A stretch of DNA of 64,000 bases from an uncultured Alphaproteobacteria bacterium. Lineage in GTDB: Bacteria > Pseudomonadota > Alphaproteobacteria > RF32 > CAG-239. A program made the position numbers and the translations under genes. Every line of letters starts with the position of its first letter. The stretch's first letter is position 1. Of the stretch, positions 61,977 through 64,000 are shown piece after piece. The stretch spans positions 1 through 64,000 of the forward strand of contig CAKQPS010000006.1 of assembly GCA_934270475.1 (NCBI GenBank), written 5' to 3'. Below the pieces are notes generated by a model. The model was given only the letters and a program-made list of their open reading frames with translations, searched no databases and was not told where the DNA came from.

Positions 61977-63239
61977 TTAAAAACGCAAATACTTCTCTAC
62001 CATATCATAGCTTGGGTAGTCATGCAGATTGCCCAAAAGCGTATAAGTAGGCTTGCTGACAAACAGTCGGCGCGCCACGCGCTGAATATCGTCTTTATTG
62101 ATAGCGTTGATTTTTTCCACAATTTCTTCAACCGGAATCACGCGGTTATATAAAAGGTGCTGTCTAGCGATAACTTCGGCTGTGGAGGACGAACTCTCCA
62201 AAGCCATCAGCATACTTGCCTTGAGCTGAACTTTTACTCGTTCCAATTCTTTGTCGGTTACATATTCATTGACGATTTTTTTCAATTCATCAGCCACCAC
62301 CGGTATATATTGCTTGATTTCTTCTTCATTCAAACCGGCGTAAATACCAAACATACCGCTGCCGGTATGCGCGTTGGCAAAGCTGTATACCGTATAAACC
62401 AAGCCGCGTTTTTCACGGATTTCTTGGAACAAACGAGAAGACATACTGCCGCCCAGCAGGGTAGAAAGCACGGTTACCTGATAATAGTCCGCATCGTTAT
62501 AAGGCACGCCCTCAAAGCCAAGCAAAACCTGAGCTTGCTCAATATCTCGGGTTTTGATGGACGAGCCGCCGGTATAATGCTGGGCATCTTTCACATAGTC
62601 TGTTTTTGCCCGCAGTCCGGACATACGGTCTTCCACCATTTTTACAAATTCATCATGGTTCAAATTACCGACAGCGGCAACCACCATATTTTCGGCGGCG
62701 TAATTGTGTTTCATATAATCATGCAGCTTATCGGCGTTAAATGAGCGGACTTTTTCCGCCGGACCGAGAATGCTGCGTCCCAAAGCCTGATTAGCAAAGG
62801 CTGTTTCTTGAAAATAGTCATAAACAATATCGCTCGGGTCATCATTGGTTTGTTTGATTTCCTGCACCACAACTTCTTTTTCTTTTGCCAGTTCGGCTGC
62901 GTCAAAAGTCGGAGCCATAATCAAATCTGCCAGCACGTCGATAGCCAATTCCACATCATTTTTGAGCATTTTAGCATAAAAAGCCGTAAATTCACGTGAA
63001 GTATAAGCGTTGGTTTGACCGCCCACGTTTTCTATATCCTCGGAAATCTGCAACGAGTTACGTTTTTTAGTGCCTTTAAACACCGTATGCTCCACAAAAT
63101 GCGAAATTCCGTTTCTGTCCAGCGTTTCACAGGCACTGCCGGTGTTTACCCAAATACCCAAAGAAACCGTTTCAGTCTGCGGACGTTCAACCGAGGCAAC
63201 TCGCAAACCGTTCTTCAATGTTGTTAATTTAACTTCCAT
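61977..63239 (-). CDS. M16 family zinc peptidase
   Basis: 420 residues, the typical length of the mitochondrial-processing-peptidase-like M16B group. The inverted zinc motif is HFVEH (His47, Glu50, His51) with the later Glu in the NAYTSREFTAFY/EKEVVVQEI region. GRSILGPAEKVRSF and LGFEGVPYNDADYYQVTVLSTLLGGSMSSRLFQEIREKRGLVY are family features. Alphaproteobacteria usually have it; it processes or degrades peptides. It is divergent from elbB. Confidence 0.93.
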   Translation of the reverse strand: MEVKLTTLKNGLRVASVERPQTETVSLGIWVNTGSACETLDRNGISHFVEHTVFKGTKKRNSLQISEDIENVGGQTNAYTSREFTAFYAKMLKNDVELAIDVLADLIMAPTFDAAELAKEKEVVVQEIKQTNDDPSDIVYDYFQETAFANQALGRSILGPAEKVRSFNADKLHDYMKHNYAAENMVVAAVGNLNHDEFVKMVEDRMSGLRAKTDYVKDAQHYTGGSSIKTRDIEQAQVLLGFEGVPYNDADYYQVTVLSTLLGGSMSSRLFQEIREKRGLVYTVYSFANAHTGSGMFGIYAGLNEEEIKQYIPVVADELKKIVNEYVTDKELERVKVQLKASMLMALESSSSTAEVIARQHLLYNRVIPVEEIVEKINAINKDDIQRVARRLFVSKPTYTLLGNLHDYPSYDMVEKYLRF

Positions 63240-63332
63240 AAAAAATCTTGCCTTATTCTAAAAAATTACATATGACAGTATTATATTGTCTGATTAGGAT
63301 AAATCAACACAAAACTTATAAGGGGGTATATA

Positions 63333-64000
63333 ATGGGGAAAAAATTACATTTTGCTGTTGTGCTTTCAGGTTGCGGTCGTGCCGACGGTTCAGAAATTCA
63401 CGAAGCGGTCTGTGCCTTGCTTTGCATAGAAAATATGGGCTGCACCTATCAATGCTTTGCGCCGGATATCGACCAAGCGGCGGTGGTAAACCACCTCAAC
63501 AACCGGGCTATGAATGAAAAACGCAATGTTTTGGTGGAATCTGCCCGCATTGCCCGCGGCAATATTCTAGACCTGAAAGAATTTAAGACCAAAGATTATG
63601 ATGCCATTATCTTTCCCGGTGGACTCGGCGCTGTCACCAATTGGTGCGATTTTGCCGGACGCGGTGTTTCCTGCAATATCAACACCAGCGTAAAGCAAGT
63701 TATCCGCAAATGCTGGGAAGACAAAGTGGTTATCGGCGCTATGTGCATTGCTCCGGTTTTGATTGCTTTGGTTTTGGCGGATAAACACGTTAAATTCACG
63801 CTCGGCGCCGGCGGCGATACTGCCAAAAAGCTGGAAGAGCTCGGCGCTGTGCATGAAGAAGTCGGCGTTACCGATGTTTGCATAGACCGTGAAAATTTGG
63901 TTTGCAGCACTCCTGCTTATATGCTTGCCACCAACATGCTTGATGTCTGCCAAGGCGCACAAAATATGGTCGGAGCAATCTGCCAATTGATTGAGGATAA
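63333..64000 (+). CDS. elbB: Isoprenoid biosynthesis glyoxalase ElbB (3' end cut by the window)
   Basis: 222 codons present, almost the full length (about 217-225). It belongs to the DJ-1/PfpI fold: FAVVLSGCGRADGSEIHEAV, APDIDQAAVVNHL, ESARIARGNI, YDAIIFPGGLGAVTNWCDFA and the nucleophile elbow GAMCIAPVL, whose Cys is the probable catalytic residue. E. coli ElbB is a weak glyoxalase linked to isoprenoid regulation. AGGGGG precedes ATG 63333. The last bases are GAT AA, so the stop is just past the window. Confidence 0.92.
   Translation, partial: MGKKLHFAVVLSGCGRADGSEIHEAVCALLCIENMGCTYQCFAPDIDQAAVVNHLNNRAMNEKRNVLVESARIARGNILDLKEFKTKDYDAIIFPGGLGAVTNWCDFAGRGVSCNINTSVKQVIRKCWEDKVVIGAMCIAPVLIALVLADKHVKFTLGAGGDTAKKLEELGAVHEEVGVTDVCIDRENLVCSTPAYMLATNMLDVCQGAQNMVGAICQLIED

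Noticed and set aside
1..64000. tRNA, rRNA, prophage or insertion sequence genes
   Set aside because: No T-loop GGTTCGA cloverleaf, rRNA core sequence, transposase or phage structural gene was found on either strand.

Overview
The window reads as a low-GC alphaproteobacterium, probably an anaerobic, gut-type, still uncultured lineage. The sequence supports this in several ways: the ffh-rpsP-rimM-trmD-rplS order, a GTTC-N7-GTTC type SOS box (the alphaproteobacterial LexA signature) ahead of a Y-family polymerase gene, a gatCAB amidotransferase operon, a long eukaryote-type IleRS and a HydE-type [FeFe]-hydrogenase maturase. The species assignment is inference; no rRNA or tRNA gene was found in the window.

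Layout. 1-2.6 kb: the end of tuf, then an accessory stretch with a candidate non-coding RNA on the minus strand, an unknown helical protein, a frameshifted stand-alone RNA polymerase alpha-CTD-like gene and a small membrane protein. 2.7-6.3 kb: the SRP/ribosome block ffh-rpsP-rimM-trmD-rplS. 6.3-16.3 kb: a MerR regulator and periplasmic flavodoxin pair with a 19-bp-spacer promoter, gpsA, mlaC-mlaA lipid transport, SOS-controlled dinB, a sugar epimerase and a cdd-punA-deoA nucleoside salvage operon. 16.4-27.1 kb: a giant AsmA-family protein, galU, gyrA and lon. 27.2-34.5 kb: small exported and lipoprotein genes of unknown role, an HU protein and an oxidoreductase. 34.5-43.1 kb: ileS behind a putative isoleucine-codon leader peptide attenuator, a broken pilin-like gene, a metal chaperone plus P-type ATPase behind a palindromic operator, and hydE. 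43-46.3 kb (minus): dnaG, a YqeY-family gene and a zinc-ribbon membrane protein. 46.3-58.9 kb (plus): one tightly packed run ftsE-ftsX-ydcF-like-plsC-sppA-gatC-gatA-gatB-membrane protein-yejE-yejF. 59-64 kb: a pilin-like gene with a striking 24-bp perfect inverted repeat upstream, an AlbA_2-domain gene with rnhA, an M16 peptidase and elbB running off the end.

Most genes are housekeeping. The signals most worth following are regulatory or non-coding: the 231-655 RNA locus, the ileS leader with all three isoleucine codons before a terminator-like hairpin, the inverted repeat at 60123-60304 that could be an invertible promoter or operator pair for the pilin-like gene, the metal-ATPase operator, and the stand-alone alpha-CTD gene. 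No CRISPR array, insertion sequence or prophage was seen.
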